Positions 24,551 through 33,529 of a DNA stretch of 36,358 nt are shown piece by piece; position 1 is the first letter of the stretch, and every line of letters starts with the position of its first letter. The position numbers and the translations under genes were made by a program. The stretch covers positions 1-36,358 of the forward strand of contig CALFWM010000037.1 in NCBI GenBank assembly GCA_937928635.1, written 5' to 3'. The notes beneath the pieces were generated by a model. The model searched no databases. It worked only from the letters and a program-made list of their open reading frames with translations, and was not told the DNA's origin. This DNA comes from an uncultured Sulfitobacter sp. GTDB taxonomy: Bacteria; Pseudomonadota; Alphaproteobacteria; Rhodobacterales; Rhodobacteraceae.

Positions 24551-24696
24551 TCCCCCCTTCTATCAACTCTCGCAGACGCCGCATCTCAAATTCATGACGT
24601 AATTTTCGTCCAAATTGTCGCGGCTTTGCGCATCTTTGTTGTGCTGCGCCTGCGAAAGAGATATGCCGCAAGACAGCAACAAAAGGACTTGGACAC

Positions 24697-26382
24697 ATGG
24701 CGCATGACGGTCAGGATATGACAATGGAAACACCTGTACTTCTTGAGGGCCTGCTAGCCCTCACTGCGGCGGCATTGCCCCCTGTTGATGCACTGATGGA
24801 CAACGCCACCACATCTGTGCGCGCCTTGGTCACACAAGAGGGTCGTGTGTCCGCCAGCCTGATCGAAACGCATCAAACTGCCGCCCATGGCCTTGCCTGG
24901 CTGGCAACCTATGCGCAGGCGCTGCACCAGATGCAAAACTGGGCATCGCGCCTTGAGGCTGATGGAAAATTCGGAGAAATTGAACAACTGCTCCACCAAA
25001 TCGCATTTGGCGAATACCTTTGGCAAATCTACGGTGGCATACAGATGAATCAGGGCGAGGTCGTGCGCCTTCAGGACCTTGGCCTGTCACAAGATGACCA
25101 GCGTGCGCTGATGGACCCTGCTGTTATGACGCTATGCCAGTCCGGCAACACGCAGGCTGCCCGCGTACGCCTGGTTGAACTGATGCAGGAACAATCCGCC
25201 AACGTCACCGTCGGGGCCTCTGGCCTTGATGAAGAGCTTGAGATGATCCGCGCCCAGTTCCGCCGCTATGCCGTCGAAAAGGTTGAGCCGCACGCCCACG
25301 ACTGGCACCTCAAGGATGAGCTGATCCCGATGGAGGTCATCAATGAACTGGCCGAAATGGGCGTCTTTGGCCTGACCATCCCGGAAGAATTTGGCGGGCT
25401 TGGTCTGTCTAAGGCGTCGATGTGCGTGGTGTCCGAAGAACTCTCGCGCGGCTACATCGGGGTCGGCTCCCTCGGCACCCGCTCCGAAATCGCCGCTGAA
25501 CTGATCATCGCGGGCGGCACGCAGGAGCAGAAAGAAAAATGGCTGCCCCGTCTGGCCAGCGCTGAAACCCTGCCCACAGCCGTGTTCACGGAACCCAACA
25601 CCGGCTCTGACCTCGGTTCCCTGCGCACCCGCGCGGTGAAGGACGGCAATGACTACAAGATCACTGGCAACAAGACTTGGATCACCCACGCCGCCCGCAC
25701 GCAGGTCATGACCTTGCTGGCCCGTACCGACCCGGAGACCACCAATTACAAAGGTCTCTCCATGTTCCTGGCGGAAAAGACACCGGGCGATGACGCCAAC
25801 CCCTTCCCGACAGAGGGCATGACCGGCGGCGAAATCGAAGTGCTCGGCTATCGTGGCATGAAAGAATACGAACTCGCGTTTGATGGCTTTCACGTCAAAG
25901 GCGAAAACCTGCTGGGCGGCGAAGAGGGCAAAGGCTTTAAACAGTTGATGGAAACCTTTGAATCTGCCCGCATCCAGACCGCAGCGCGCGCCATCGGGGT
26001 GGCGCAATCCGCGCTGGATATCTCCATGCAATACGCCCAAGACCGCAAACAATTTGGCAAATCGCTGATCGCATTCCCACGCGTTGCCTCCAAACTGGCC
26101 ATGATGGCAGTGGAACTGATGCTCGCACGCCAGCTCACCTATTTCTCTGCCTTTGAAAAGGACGAGGGACGGCGCTGCGACGTAGAGGCCGGCATGGCCA
26201 AACTGCTGGGCGCCCGCGTGGCCTGGGCCGCGGCGGACAACGGTCTGCAAATCCACGGCGGCAATGGTTTTGCGCTTGAGTATAAAATCAGCCGTGTGCT
26301 GTGCGATGCCCGCATTTTGAACATCTTTGAAGGTGCTGCTGAAATTCAGGCACAGGTCATCGCACGCCGATTGCTGGGCTGA
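24697..26382 (+). CDS. mcd: Acyl-CoA dehydrogenase, probably (2S)-methylsuccinyl-CoA dehydrogenase
   Basis: A 561-residue acyl-CoA dehydrogenase with about 170 extra N-terminal residues (AAHGLAWLATYAQALHQM, FGEYLWQIYGGIQMNQGE). The catalytic core carries AVFTEPNTGSDLGSL, IHGGNGFALEY and IFEGAAEIQAQVI. Most family members have about 390 residues; this length plus the N-terminal helical domain fits Mcd, the FAD enzyme of the ethylmalonyl-CoA pathway that oxidises methylsuccinyl-CoA to mesaconyl-CoA and hands electrons to ETF. The ATG at 24697 has AAAGGA about 12 bases ahead; alternatives at 24718 and 24724 are possible. The substrate assignment is by family recognition. Confidence 0.85.
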   Translation: MAHDGQDMTMETPVLLEGLLALTAAALPPVDALMDNATTSVRALVTQEGRVSASLIETHQTAAHGLAWLATYAQALHQMQNWASRLEADGKFGEIEQLLHQIAFGEYLWQIYGGIQMNQGEVVRLQDLGLSQDDQRALMDPAVMTLCQSGNTQAARVRLVELMQEQSANVTVGASGLDEELEMIRAQFRRYAVEKVEPHAHDWHLKDELIPMEVINELAEMGVFGLTIPEEFGGLGLSKASMCVVSEELSRGYIGVGSLGTRSEIAAELIIAGGTQEQKEKWLPRLASAETLPTAVFTEPNTGSDLGSLRTRAVKDGNDYKITGNKTWITHAARTQVMTLLARTDPETTNYKGLSMFLAEKTPGDDANPFPTEGMTGGEIEVLGYRGMKEYELAFDGFHVKGENLLGGEEGKGFKQLMETFESARIQTAARAIGVAQSALDISMQYAQDRKQFGKSLIAFPRVASKLAMMAVELMLARQLTYFSAFEKDEGRRCDVEAGMAKLLGARVAWAAADNGLQIHGGNGFALEYKISRVLCDARILNIFEGAAEIQAQVIARRLLG

Positions 26383-26395
26383 CTTGCACTGGCGC

Positions 26396-26416
26396 GCGCT
26401 GCGTCCTATGCAGCGC
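26396..26416. promoter_or_regulatory. Inverted repeat abutting the TetR start codon
   Basis: GCGCTGC, loop GTCCTAT, GCAGCGC (7-bp perfect arms), two bases before the TetR-family ATG. It may be the regulator's own operator, or an RNA hairpin hiding the translation start; no Shine-Dalgarno sequence is otherwise visible. Confidence 0.45.
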
Positions 26417-26418
26417 CC

Positions 26419-26931
26419 ATGCGCCTGACCCCTGATCATTGGCTGGATGCCGGATTTGACGCCCTTGTTGCCAAGGGCGCACATGCCCTTGCGGCAGAAC
26501 CGTTGGCACGCCAGATCGGCAGCACCAAAGGATCCTTTTATTGGCATTTCAAAGATGTGCCCGCCTACCACGCGGCATTGATTGACCGCTGGCGCAGCGA
26601 TGCACTGGCCCATCTGGTGGAGGCGCTGGCCGCTGACCGCCCCGCTGATCAGCGTTTACGCCAGTTTGGGCACCATGTGCTGACGGATCAGGTGGAGGCG
26701 ACCCTGCGCATCTGGGCGCAGTCCAACGATCAAATGGCGACCGCCCTGGGGGAAGTTGACGCGGAGCGCCTGACGTACCTTAGCTTATTGCTGCGTGAAC
26801 TTGGCCTGAGCAACGCGGATTTTGCCCGCGCCCTACAGGCCGCTTTGATTGGGGTGCCTCACCTGACCCAAGACCCATCTGTGCAACGTGCCACGTTTGA
26901 TACGCTGGTTGACACTATATTGGCGCTCTGA
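26419..26931 (+). CDS. TetR-family transcriptional regulator
   Basis: A 170-residue protein with an N-terminal TetR HTH: WLDAGFDALVAKG, LARQIGSTKGSFYWHFKD (about 30-48). The ligand domain is short. The start MRLTPDHWLD fits the usual TetR beginning, and the frame sits 36 bases after mcd on the same strand, so it may control mcd or be carried on its transcript. The TGA is directly followed by the ATG of the next gene (26932), suggesting coupling. Confidence 0.88.
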   Translation: MRLTPDHWLDAGFDALVAKGAHALAAEPLARQIGSTKGSFYWHFKDVPAYHAALIDRWRSDALAHLVEALAADRPADQRLRQFGHHVLTDQVEATLRIWAQSNDQMATALGEVDAERLTYLSLLLRELGLSNADFARALQAALIGVPHLTQDPSVQRATFDTLVDTILAL

Positions 26932-27321
26932 ATGCGGTATCTTACGCTCTCCCTCCTCCTGCCCCTTGCCGGTTGTTACGGCGACGAAACCACTCGGGCC
27001 TACGGCGCGGCCGACAAGGTTTGGCGACTAAGCGAACTGAATGGCGCACCGTTCACTGCAAACGCAACCATCACGTTCCCGCAGGAGGGCCGCCTCGCTG
27101 GCGATGCCCCTTGCAACAGCTATTCCGCCACGCTTGAAGTCCCCTACCCCTGGTTTGAAACCGGCCCTATCACGGCCACCAAACGCGCCTGCCCCGATCT
27201 GGCTGCGGAAAGCGCATTTTTTGAGACCCTCACAAGGGCAACATTGTCTGAGGTTCTGGGCGATGTGCTGATCCTATCTGATCCAAATGGCCCGCTGATG
27301 GTGTTTAACGCTGACGGCTAA
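26932..27321 (+). CDS. META-domain lipoprotein (HslJ-like)
   Basis: A 129-residue protein with a short leader and lipobox LAGC (Cys16). After it, [30 protein letters not shown] and ATKRACPD, then FFETLTRA, match the META domain found in HslJ and related proteins. A role in the envelope or stress is presumed. It abuts the TetR stop, and its last 17 bases overlap the convergent 3' end of recO. Confidence 0.85.
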   Translation: MRYLTLSLLLPLAGCYGDETTRAYGAADKVWRLSELNGAPFTANATITFPQEGRLAGDAPCNSYSATLEVPYPWFETGPITATKRACPDLAAESAFFETLTRATLSEVLGDVLILSDPNGPLMVFNADG

Positions 27322-28030
27322 ACCCCTCCACATACCGCGCCCGTGCCTCTGGCAGGGGCTTGCCCCCAAGGTCACGCGCCAGATGGTTCTCCAGAAAATA
27401 CCCTGTTGTGACAAACCCTTGCGCAATCTGTTCGCGGTCTGCATCCATCAATCCACGTAACACAGCTGGCAAGGGCAACAACCGCTCCACCCATTCTCCG
27501 GCACCTTGCGTCGATACGGCCCGCCCGGATTTGGGCGACACATACCGCAAATCCTGCGTCGCCCCGGTGACCGCACAGGCGTCCAGTTCAAGCGCATACC
27601 CCATCTCCTCCAGAAGCCGCAGTTCCCAGTGTAAATAGGCCAGCGCCCAAACCGCTTGCTGCTCCAGCAAATCAAGGAGCGTGACGGTCAGGTCATATAA
27701 CTCTGTGTGTGGCTCCCGCTCTGGCAAGCAATAGGATAACAGTGCCGTCACGGTGTTCAGACCGGCCAGGCTCATCCGGTCGCCCATGGCCACAGCTGCG
27801 CGACTGCGCACGGGTTCCACACTGAAACTACCGATATGTTCTTCCAGCCGCGCGCGCCACACCACATCCAATTGTGCGCCGGGTTGCAAAATCGGGGCAA
27901 TTTTGCGGCTGGTCCCCCCCCGCACAACACCCGCATGGCGCCCTTGGCTGGGGGTAAACATCTCAATGATCGCAGCATTTTCCCCATGCCGCCGCGCGCT
28001 CAGCAAAATCCCCTGATCGCGCCATTCCAT
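27305..28030 (-). CDS. recO: DNA repair protein RecO
   Basis: A 241-residue protein that begins [20 protein letters not shown], an OB-fold start typical of Rec[15 protein letters not shown] follows, then the helical domain with [31 protein letters not shown] and a C-terminal YFLENHL. RecO helps RecR load RecA at single-strand gaps. The zinc-finger cysteines of some RecO proteins are absent, except CAV. The start shares bases with the DUF1491 stop (TGATG), and the gene ends the era-DUF1491-recO run. Confidence 0.93.
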   Translation of the reverse strand: MEWRDQGILLSARRHGENAAIIEMFTPSQGRHAGVVRGGTSRKIAPILQPGAQLDVVWRARLEEHIGSFSVEPVRSRAAVAMGDRMSLAGLNTVTALLSYCLPEREPHTELYDLTVTLLDLLEQQAVWALAYLHWELRLLEEMGYALELDACAVTGATQDLRYVSPKSGRAVSTQGAGEWVERLLPLPAVLRGLMDADREQIAQGFVTTGYFLENHLARDLGGKPLPEARARYVEGFSRQR

Positions 28031-28359
28031 CAGGCAAGGCCCTCTTGATCCAGCAGATGCCGCCCCTGCCGATCCTCGACTTCAATCACCCATAGGTCGG
28101 GATCAAACCCGCGCTGTCGGGTGATGGCGTCGTCCACCTCCGGCTCTGCACCGGCAGCAAGTTCAATCCAACGCCGGTCTCCTGTCATCAGATCAAAAGA
28201 ACGTTGAAAAACGGACGCCTGCCCATCCAGCGTCGCCAGTTTCACCAAAACAGCGCCCCCTGTGTCATCCCCATGCGCGACCACAAACGCGGGGATATCA
28301 ACTACCCGCAACCGCGCCAAATAGGCATCAACCCAAAACCGCGCTGTCAATCTGGTCAC
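28030..28359 (-). CDS. DUF1491 family protein
   Basis: A 109-residue protein with [47 protein letters not shown] and [20 protein letters not shown]. These define DUF1491, a small alphaproteobacterial family always near era and recO; its function is unknown. I chose the GTG at 28357-28359 (VTRLTARFW), as family members begin there, with GGGGGTG upstream. The frame is open to an ATG at 28419, but those residues look unrelated. Confidence 0.87.
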   Translation of the reverse strand: MTRLTARFWVDAYLARLRVVDIPAFVVAHGDDTGGAVLVKLATLDGQASVFQRSFDLMTGDRRWIELAAGAEPEVDDAITRQRGFDPDLWVIEVEDRQGRHLLDQEGLA

Positions 28360-28429
28360 AACACCCCCATTCACCCTTCCGGGTAAACTCAATCCCGCAG
28401 CCTCAACACGCAGGACCAACGCCGTTCAA

Positions 28430-29347
28430 TCACCCGTTTCCATCCTTGAAATCGAGCCCCATCTCTGAATACCGCTCCGCCTCATCCAGCCAGTTGGGCC
28501 GCACCTTGACCTGCAAAAACAAATGCACCCGCCGCCCCAGGAACGCTTCCAATTCCTCCCGCGACGCCTTAGAGACTGACTTGATCGTCTCGCCCTTATG
28601 GCCCAGCACGATCCCCTTGTGCCCATCGCGCACCACGTAAATCAGCTGATCAATCTTGCAGGAACCATCCTTGCGCTCCTCCCAGTTTTCGGTTTCCACC
28701 GTCAACTGATACGGCAATTCCTGATGCAGGCGCAGCGTCAGCTTTTCGCGGGTCATCTCGGCGGCAATCATTCGCATGGGCAGATCGGCAATCTGGTCTT
28801 CGGGATACAACCATGGCCCCGCAGGCACTTCGCCTGCCAACCACTGACGCAACGCGTCCACGCCGTGCCCACGCTCTGCCGAAATCATGAACGTTTCAAC
28901 AAAATCATAGGCTGCGTTCAGTTTTTGGCTCAGGCCCAACAAGACGGGAGCCTCCACCTTGTCGATTTTGTTGATCGCCAGCGCAACCTTTCGGCCCTCA
29001 CCAATCTCGGCCAACCCTTCTAGAATGCGCTCAACCCCTTCGCTGACACCGCGATGAGCCTCAACCAACAGCACCACCACATCTGCATCCGCAGCCCCGC
29101 CCCAGGCGGCGGCGACCATGGCCCGGTCAAGCCGACGGCGCGGTTGAAACAGGCCGGGTGTGTCAACAAAAACGATCTGGCTTTGGCCCTCCATCGCCAC
29201 CCCGCGAATACGCGCGCGTGTGGTCTGCACCTTATGCGTCACAATCGACACTTTGGCCCCGACCATGCGGTTCAGCAAAGTGGATTTGCCCGCGTTCGGC
29301 TCTCCGATCAGGGCGACAAAACCGGCGCGTGTGTCTGTTTCCGTCAT
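28430..29347 (-). CDS. era: GTPase Era
   Basis: A 305-residue GTPase: G1 GEPNAGKS (15-22), G3 DTPG (62-65), G4 NKID (126-129), and a C-terminal KH domain with GIVLGHKGETIKSVSK. Era binds the 3' end of 16S rRNA and assists 30S assembly. It starts directly after the rnc stop (29348), in the order lepB-rnc-era found in many proteobacteria. Confidence 0.97.
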   Translation of the reverse strand: MTETDTRAGFVALIGEPNAGKSTLLNRMVGAKVSIVTHKVQTTRARIRGVAMEGQSQIVFVDTPGLFQPRRRLDRAMVAAAWGGAADADVVVLLVEAHRGVSEGVERILEGLAEIGEGRKVALAINKIDKVEAPVLLGLSQKLNAAYDFVETFMISAERGHGVDALRQWLAGEVPAGPWLYPEDQIADLPMRMIAAEMTREKLTLRLHQELPYQLTVETENWEERKDGSCKIDQLIYVVRDGHKGIVLGHKGETIKSVSKASREELEAFLGRRVHLFLQVKVRPNWLDEAERYSEMGLDFKDGNG

Positions 29348-30031
29348 CTAGCTACTTTCCAACTGGGCCAGCAGTGTCGCGGCGGCCGCCTGTTCTGCGG
29401 CGCGTTTGGAGGGGGCTGTGGCATGTGCCGCGCTGCCATTTTCCAATTGCGCTGTGATCGTGAAAACGGGTGCATGATCTGGCCCGCTGCGGTTGGTGGT
29501 GACATATTTGGGCGGGGCCAATTTGCGCGCCTGCGCCCATTCCTGCAACGCAGTCTTGGCATCCCGCGCGTCTTCTTCAACGGTGCTGGTGCGATCCCCC
29601 CACAGCCGCAAAACAAGCGCCTTGGCCGCGTCAAACCCACCATCCAGATAAACCGCGGCAATCACCGCCTCAATCGCATCGCCCAGCAAGGCCTGCTTGC
29701 GCCGCCCGCCTGAAATCATCTCGGAACGGCCTAGTTTCAGCACGGCACCCAATTCAATCTGCCGGGCCACATCTGCGCAGGTTTCCTTGCGCACCAACGC
29801 GTTAAAACGCGGTGCCAATTGCCCCTCGGTCGCCTGTGGGTCAAGCGCCAGCAGCGCCTCTGCCATCACCAGCCCCAGGACGCGATCACCCAAAAACTCC
29901 AGCCGCTGATTGTCATCCCGGTTGGGCGAGGACATGCTGGCGTGCGTCACGGCCCGGTTCAGCAACTCGGGCGCGGCAAAACGATACCCAATGCGCCCCT
30001 CAAAGGCTTTCAAATCGCCGCTTAGCTTCAT
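29348..30031 (-). CDS. rnc: Ribonuclease III
   Basis: A 227-residue enzyme: the signature [11 protein letters not shown] (43-53) and the second catalytic block [18 protein letters not shown] (with Asp118/Glu121), followed by the dsRNA-binding domain ([26 protein letters not shown]). It cleaves double-stranded RNA, such as rRNA precursors. The ATG overlaps the lepB stop (ATGA, 30028-30031), with GGTGAG directly upstream. Confidence 0.97.
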   Translation of the reverse strand: MKLSGDLKAFEGRIGYRFAAPELLNRAVTHASMSSPNRDDNQRLEFLGDRVLGLVMAEALLALDPQATEGQLAPRFNALVRKETCADVARQIELGAVLKLGRSEMISGGRRKQALLGDAIEAVIAAVYLDGGFDAAKALVLRLWGDRTSTVEEDARDAKTALQEWAQARKLAPPKYVTTNRSGPDHAPVFTITAQLENGSAAHATAPSKRAAEQAAAATLLAQLESS

Positions 30032-30864
30032 CTCACCGCTTCAAAGAACCGGTCACTGCGCCAGGTCCAGAAGAACAGCATGGAACGCCCGGCAGAGCTG
30101 AACATCACCCGATCCGCGCGGCCAATCAGGTTTTCGTAAGGCACAAAACCAACGCCACCCGCCTGCTGCGCCAACCGGCTGTCCGCAGAATTGTCGCGGT
30201 TGTCACCCATGAAAAAGTAATGGCCCTCGGGCACGCTGTAGATCCCGGTACGGTCAGACTGCTGATCTGCGATGTTGAGGATTGGATAGTTCACCCCATT
30301 GGGCAGGGTTTCAATCTGACGCCCCTTTTCACACATCCCACCAACCCCAACAGGGCCATTTTCACAACGCGGGCGCAGGCCTTGTGGGCCCTGTGGCTCC
30401 ATCAATTCAGCAAACTGCCCGTCATCTTCCAGCTTCAACGCTTCACCATTGATGTGCAAAACACCGGCTTTCATCTGGATTGTATCACCGGGCAAACCGG
30501 TCAGGCGTTTGATGTAGTCGCGCCCCGACACCGGATGGCGGAACACCACCACATCGCCGCGCTCGGGCGCGCCGCCCCACAGGCGCGTGTTATCCCCGTC
30601 GAACATGCCACAGACATCCTTGGCGTCGATTTCAATGCCAAAACGGGGCATCATCAGGCTGGGGCAAGAGGCATAGGAATAGCCATAGGCCATCTTGTTT
30701 ACAAAAAGGAAATCACCAATCAGCAGCGTCTGTTTCATGGAGCCTGACGGGATCCAAAACGGTTGAAAAAACAGGCTGCGAAAAATGCCTGCAATCAGCA
30801 GTGCATAAACGATGGTTTTGATCGTCTCGACAACGGGGTTGCCGCTCTTTTTCTCAGTCGCCAT
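30028..30864 (-). CDS. lepB: Signal peptidase I
   Basis: A 278-residue membrane peptidase. One N-terminal transmembrane helix (about 14-33) is followed by the nucleophile Ser42 in [10 protein letters not shown] and the general base Lys119 in [31 protein letters not shown] is box E. It removes signal peptides from exported proteins. MATEKKSG at 30862-30864 is chosen over an ATG eight codons upstream, since AAAAGG lies at proper distance. It is separated from acpS by 471 bases, unusual for this gene order. Confidence 0.96.
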   Translation of the reverse strand: MATEKKSGNPVVETIKTIVYALLIAGIFRSLFFQPFWIPSGSMKQTLLIGDFLFVNKMAYGYSYASCPSLMMPRFGIEIDAKDVCGMFDGDNTRLWGGAPERGDVVVFRHPVSGRDYIKRLTGLPGDTIQMKAGVLHINGEALKLEDDGQFAELMEPQGPQGLRPRCENGPVGVGGMCEKGRQIETLPNGVNYPILNIADQQSDRTGIYSVPEGHYFFMGDNRDNSADSRLAQQAGGVGFVPYENLIGRADRVMFSSAGRSMLFFWTWRSDRFFEAVR

Positions 30865-31335
30865 CGGTTTGCCTTTTTGATGCCTCATTCCAAGGGTACA
30901 TGGCTGCTGCGCAGGTGTTAGTCAACTCAGGACAGGGTCACGCTTGTGTTTCAACATCGTCCAAACAATTGAAACTGCCCTTTTCATTTATCACACCGTT
31001 CTGGCGAAAGATTTTTTGCGATTTGGGGATATCTCAAGGGCCAACTTTTGACATCCGCTGCAATGGTTTGCGCCTCGTCTGGCGGGGCATTCGCCTCCCC
31101 GATTAATTTTGGTGGTTTGGCCTGGCGCAGGATTTCAGGTGCCAATTCAGATCAGGCCCTTTTTGACAGGGTATGGCCGATGGGGCCGTATCCGGCAGCT
31201 TTGCCAATAAGACATCCCACACAGACTTCCAGACAATCGGCCAAAACGCAGGCTTTGGCGCGATTAACAGGCCGCGCATCACCATTACTAGCACCGGCGC
31301 AATGCCCTGATTGTGGCAGTATTTTACGCAGTGTT
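30865..31335. other. Long lepB-acpS intergenic region, no gene recognised
   Basis: 471 bases with only short frames that resemble nothing. A GTTTCAA (30948-30954) and TTGAAAC (30969-30975) inverted pair and a CGGGG/CCCCG hairpin (31083-31101) are visible. Presumably the lepB promoter is here. A 63-residue minus-strand frame (31103-31294) was considered and not accepted. Confidence 0.4.
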
Positions 31336-31752
31336 TTACGTAGGAGAGGCCGGTACGATGGGCCGCGCCTCAATCATCACAATGGCCTGTGCCCAGGGGT
31401 GATCATCGGTCAGCGTGACGTGAATGAACGCCTCGTGCCCCGCCGGCGTCATGGATGCCAGCCGCTCTGCCGCCCAGCCGGTGACATGCATCACAGGTTG
31501 CCCGGTGCGCAGGTTGCTAACGGCCATATCTTTCCACGCGATCCCCATACGCAGACCAGTGCCCAGCGCCTTTGAACAGGCCTCTTTGGCGGCCCAGCGT
31601 TTGGCGTAGGTGCCTGCCACATCCATGCGCCGTTCCGATTTGCGCTGCTCAACGTCGGTAAACACCCGGTTGCGGAACCGATCACCAAAACGATCCAACG
31701 TGCCTTGGATACGTTCGATATTGGCCAAATCGGTGCCGATCCCCAGGATCAT
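31336..31752 (-). CDS. acpS: Holo-[acyl-carrier-protein] synthase
   Basis: A 138-residue enzyme with the motifs [12 protein letters not shown] (Asp8) and [16 protein letters not shown] (Glu57), the Mg-CoA site. It attaches 4'-phosphopantetheine to acyl carrier protein. Its ATG overlaps the pdxJ stop (ATGA, 31749-31752). pdxJ-acpS coupling is common in proteobacteria. Confidence 0.96.
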   Translation of the reverse strand: MILGIGTDLANIERIQGTLDRFGDRFRNRVFTDVEQRKSERRMDVAGTYAKRWAAKEACSKALGTGLRMGIAWKDMAVSNLRTGQPVMHVTGWAAERLASMTPAGHEAFIHVTLTDDHPWAQAIVMIEARPIVPASPT

Positions 31753-32492
31753 CCGCGCGCCTCATCCATCAGACGTCGCATTTCGACAATGGCAGGCTTC
31801 AATCCCAAAAAGATCGCCTCGCCAATCAGGAAATGCCCGATGTTAAGCTCTCTGACCTCAGGAAAGGCCGCCACCGGGGCGACCGTGTCATAGGTCAGCC
31901 CGTGCCCCGCGTGCACCTCCAACCCCAGATCATGGGCAAAGGTGGACATCTCAGCCAGCGCTTTCAACTCAGATTGCGCATCCGCCCAGCGCCCTTCGGC
32001 AAAGGCATCACAATAGGCCCCTGTGTGCAGTTCAATGACTTCGGCACCAATGCGGTTGGCCGCTTCAATCTGGCGGCGGTCTGCTGCGATAAAGATCGAC
32101 ACGCGGCTGCCCGCCTCGCGCAGCGGGGCAATAAAATGGGCGAGCTTGTTTTCCTCGCGCGCCACTTCCAGACCGCCTTCAGTCGTGCGTTCCTCGCGTT
32201 TTTCGGGCACGATACAGACGGCATGCGGTTTGTGACGCAAGGCGATTTGCTGCATCTCTTCGGTAGCGGCCATTTCAAAGTTGAGCGGAATGTTCAGCAC
32301 CTCCATCAACCCGTCGATATCTGCATCTGAAATATGGCGGCGGTCCTCGCGCAGATGCGCGGTGATGCCATCGGCCCCTGCCTCCTGCGCAATCTGTGCT
32401 GCGCGCAACGGATCGGGATAGGCCCCACCACGCGCATTGCGTACGGTTGCCACGTGGTCAATGTTCACACCAAGTCTGAGTTTCTCAGCCAT
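31749..32492 (-). CDS. pdxJ: Pyridoxine 5'-phosphate synthase
   Basis: A 247-residue TIM-barrel enzyme: [32 protein letters not shown] (His46), NFEMAAT (Glu73), [10 protein letters not shown] and HAGHGLTYD. It condenses 3-amino-1-phosphohydroxyacetone phosphate with deoxyxylulose 5-phosphate to make vitamin B6. All family blocks are present. The upstream 314 bases contain several repeats (32493-32806). Confidence 0.97.
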   Translation of the reverse strand: MAEKLRLGVNIDHVATVRNARGGAYPDPLRAAQIAQEAGADGITAHLREDRRHISDADIDGLMEVLNIPLNFEMAATEEMQQIALRHKPHAVCIVPEKREERTTEGGLEVAREENKLAHFIAPLREAGSRVSIFIAADRRQIEAANRIGAEVIELHTGAYCDAFAEGRWADAQSELKALAEMSTFAHDLGLEVHAGHGLTYDTVAPVAAFPEVRELNIGHFLIGEAIFLGLKPAIVEMRRLMDEARG

Positions 32493-32806
32493 TTTGCGCC
32501 CTTCCGCTGCCTGTCTTTGGCCTATCTAAAGTGTTTCGAGTTTAACTTGAAACATGCTTTACCACTTTCCGCGTTCGACCAAGGGAGAGGCCGCGAACAA
32601 GTGAATCATATTTAACTTGAAATGCTATAAGGCGGAATATCGGATGAACCCAACCCCCGAAATCAGCGATTTGATCAAATTATTGTACCCACACAAAGGC
32701 ACCTACAGCGAAATGCAAATAACTTGAAACACACTGCATCTCCTAGCCAGTTGAAATCTCTGATTTCAGGCAGGGTTAGGTGATTCAGGTTATTTGCATT
32801 TCTGCT
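32493..32806. repeat. Repeat-rich region upstream of pdxJ
   Basis: No gene. TTTAACTTGAAA occurs twice exactly (32541-32552 and 32611-32622), both followed by a TGCT sequence. A long imperfect inverted repeat has arms at 32708-32732 and 32780-32805 (shared core AAATGCAAATAAC), with a small TGAAATC/GATTTCA hairpin inside. The stretch 32526-32556 resembles the inverted end of the dispersed repeat. The outer inverted repeat may end transcription of the DUF2062 gene. Confidence 0.6.
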
Positions 32807-33526
32807 CTAGCCTTCGTCTGCGACCTCTGGTTTGCGCTTGGTTTCGGCCTTGATCGCTGCTTTGTTTTTCAATGCCTCAAACTTTGCCTTGATCATCCCC
32901 CGGCGGCGTTTTTGATAGGCGCGGATCAAGGGCACCATCAAATAGTAACAGATCGTTGCGCAGAGGATGCCGGGCAGGATGCCACCGATCAGATAGGGGT
33001 AAAAAACCTCTGACCAGAATACTCTAAGCCCGGACCATTCCGCCTCGGCGTTGGTGAAAATGGCCTTGAAATTGTGCCACAGATCGCTGCCGGCATCCGC
33101 AAATTTGCCCCCAAAGGAACGTTGCATCCCCTCGCTCAGCTTTGTGCCCAGCACAAAGTGCCCGGTCTGCAACGCCGCGACGCCGATCGGCACATAGGTC
33201 AGCGGATTGCCAAAAAACGTCCCCATCAAAGCGGCAAGCAAGTTCCCCTTCATCACGCGGGCCAGCACAGCCGCGATCAAGAAATGCAGGCCGTAAAACG
33301 GGGTAAAGGCCGTGAACACACCCACCCAGATCCCGCGCGAAATCCGCTCGGGGCTGTCGGGCAAACGGCGCATCCGGTGTTTGACGTAATGAAACGCACG
33401 CGTCCAACCGCCACGTGGCCAAACGAATTCGGCCACCGCACGCAAGGTCGGTTTCGGGTCGCGGCGTTTAAAGATCAAATCAGGGATCCTGCGCTGATGT
33501 TTCGTGCGCCCTGCAATAGGGGCCAT
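32807..33526 (-). CDS. DUF2062 family membrane protein
   Basis: A 239-residue protein with WPRGGWTRAFHYVKHRMRRL, PERISRGIWVGVFTAFTPFY and GTFFGNPLTYVPI, the DUF2062 pattern, and hydrophobic segments at about 70-110 and 175-200, then a basic Lys/Arg-rich tail. Its function is unknown. The ATG at 33524-33526 is three bases after the rsh stop. An alternative TTG at 33476-33478 (IFKRRDPKP) has AGGA upstream and better matches how I remember the family starting. Confidence 0.85.
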   Translation of the reverse strand: MAPIAGRTKHQRRIPDLIFKRRDPKPTLRAVAEFVWPRGGWTRAFHYVKHRMRRLPDSPERISRGIWVGVFTAFTPFYGLHFLIAAVLARVMKGNLLAALMGTFFGNPLTYVPIGVAALQTGHFVLGTKLSEGMQRSFGGKFADAGSDLWHNFKAIFTNAEAEWSGLRVFWSEVFYPYLIGGILPGILCATICYYLMVPLIRAYQKRRRGMIKAKFEALKNKAAIKAETKRKPEVADEG

Positions 33527-33529
33527 TCA

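Noticed and set aside
24697..26382. Ordinary short-chain or isovaleryl-CoA dehydrogenase, or AidB
   Set aside because: About 170 additional N-terminal residues of the Mcd type; AidB has a different C-terminal extension.
25132..26613. 493-codon open frame antisense to the acyl-CoA dehydrogenase gene
   Set aside because: It mirrors the GC-rich codon bias of the true gene, has no family resemblance or ribosome binding site, and spans the start of the TetR gene.
31103..31294. 63-codon minus-strand frame in the acpS-lepB gap
   Set aside because: Hydrophobic start is suggestive, but there is no ribosome binding site, no family match, and other overlapping frames of similar length exist.
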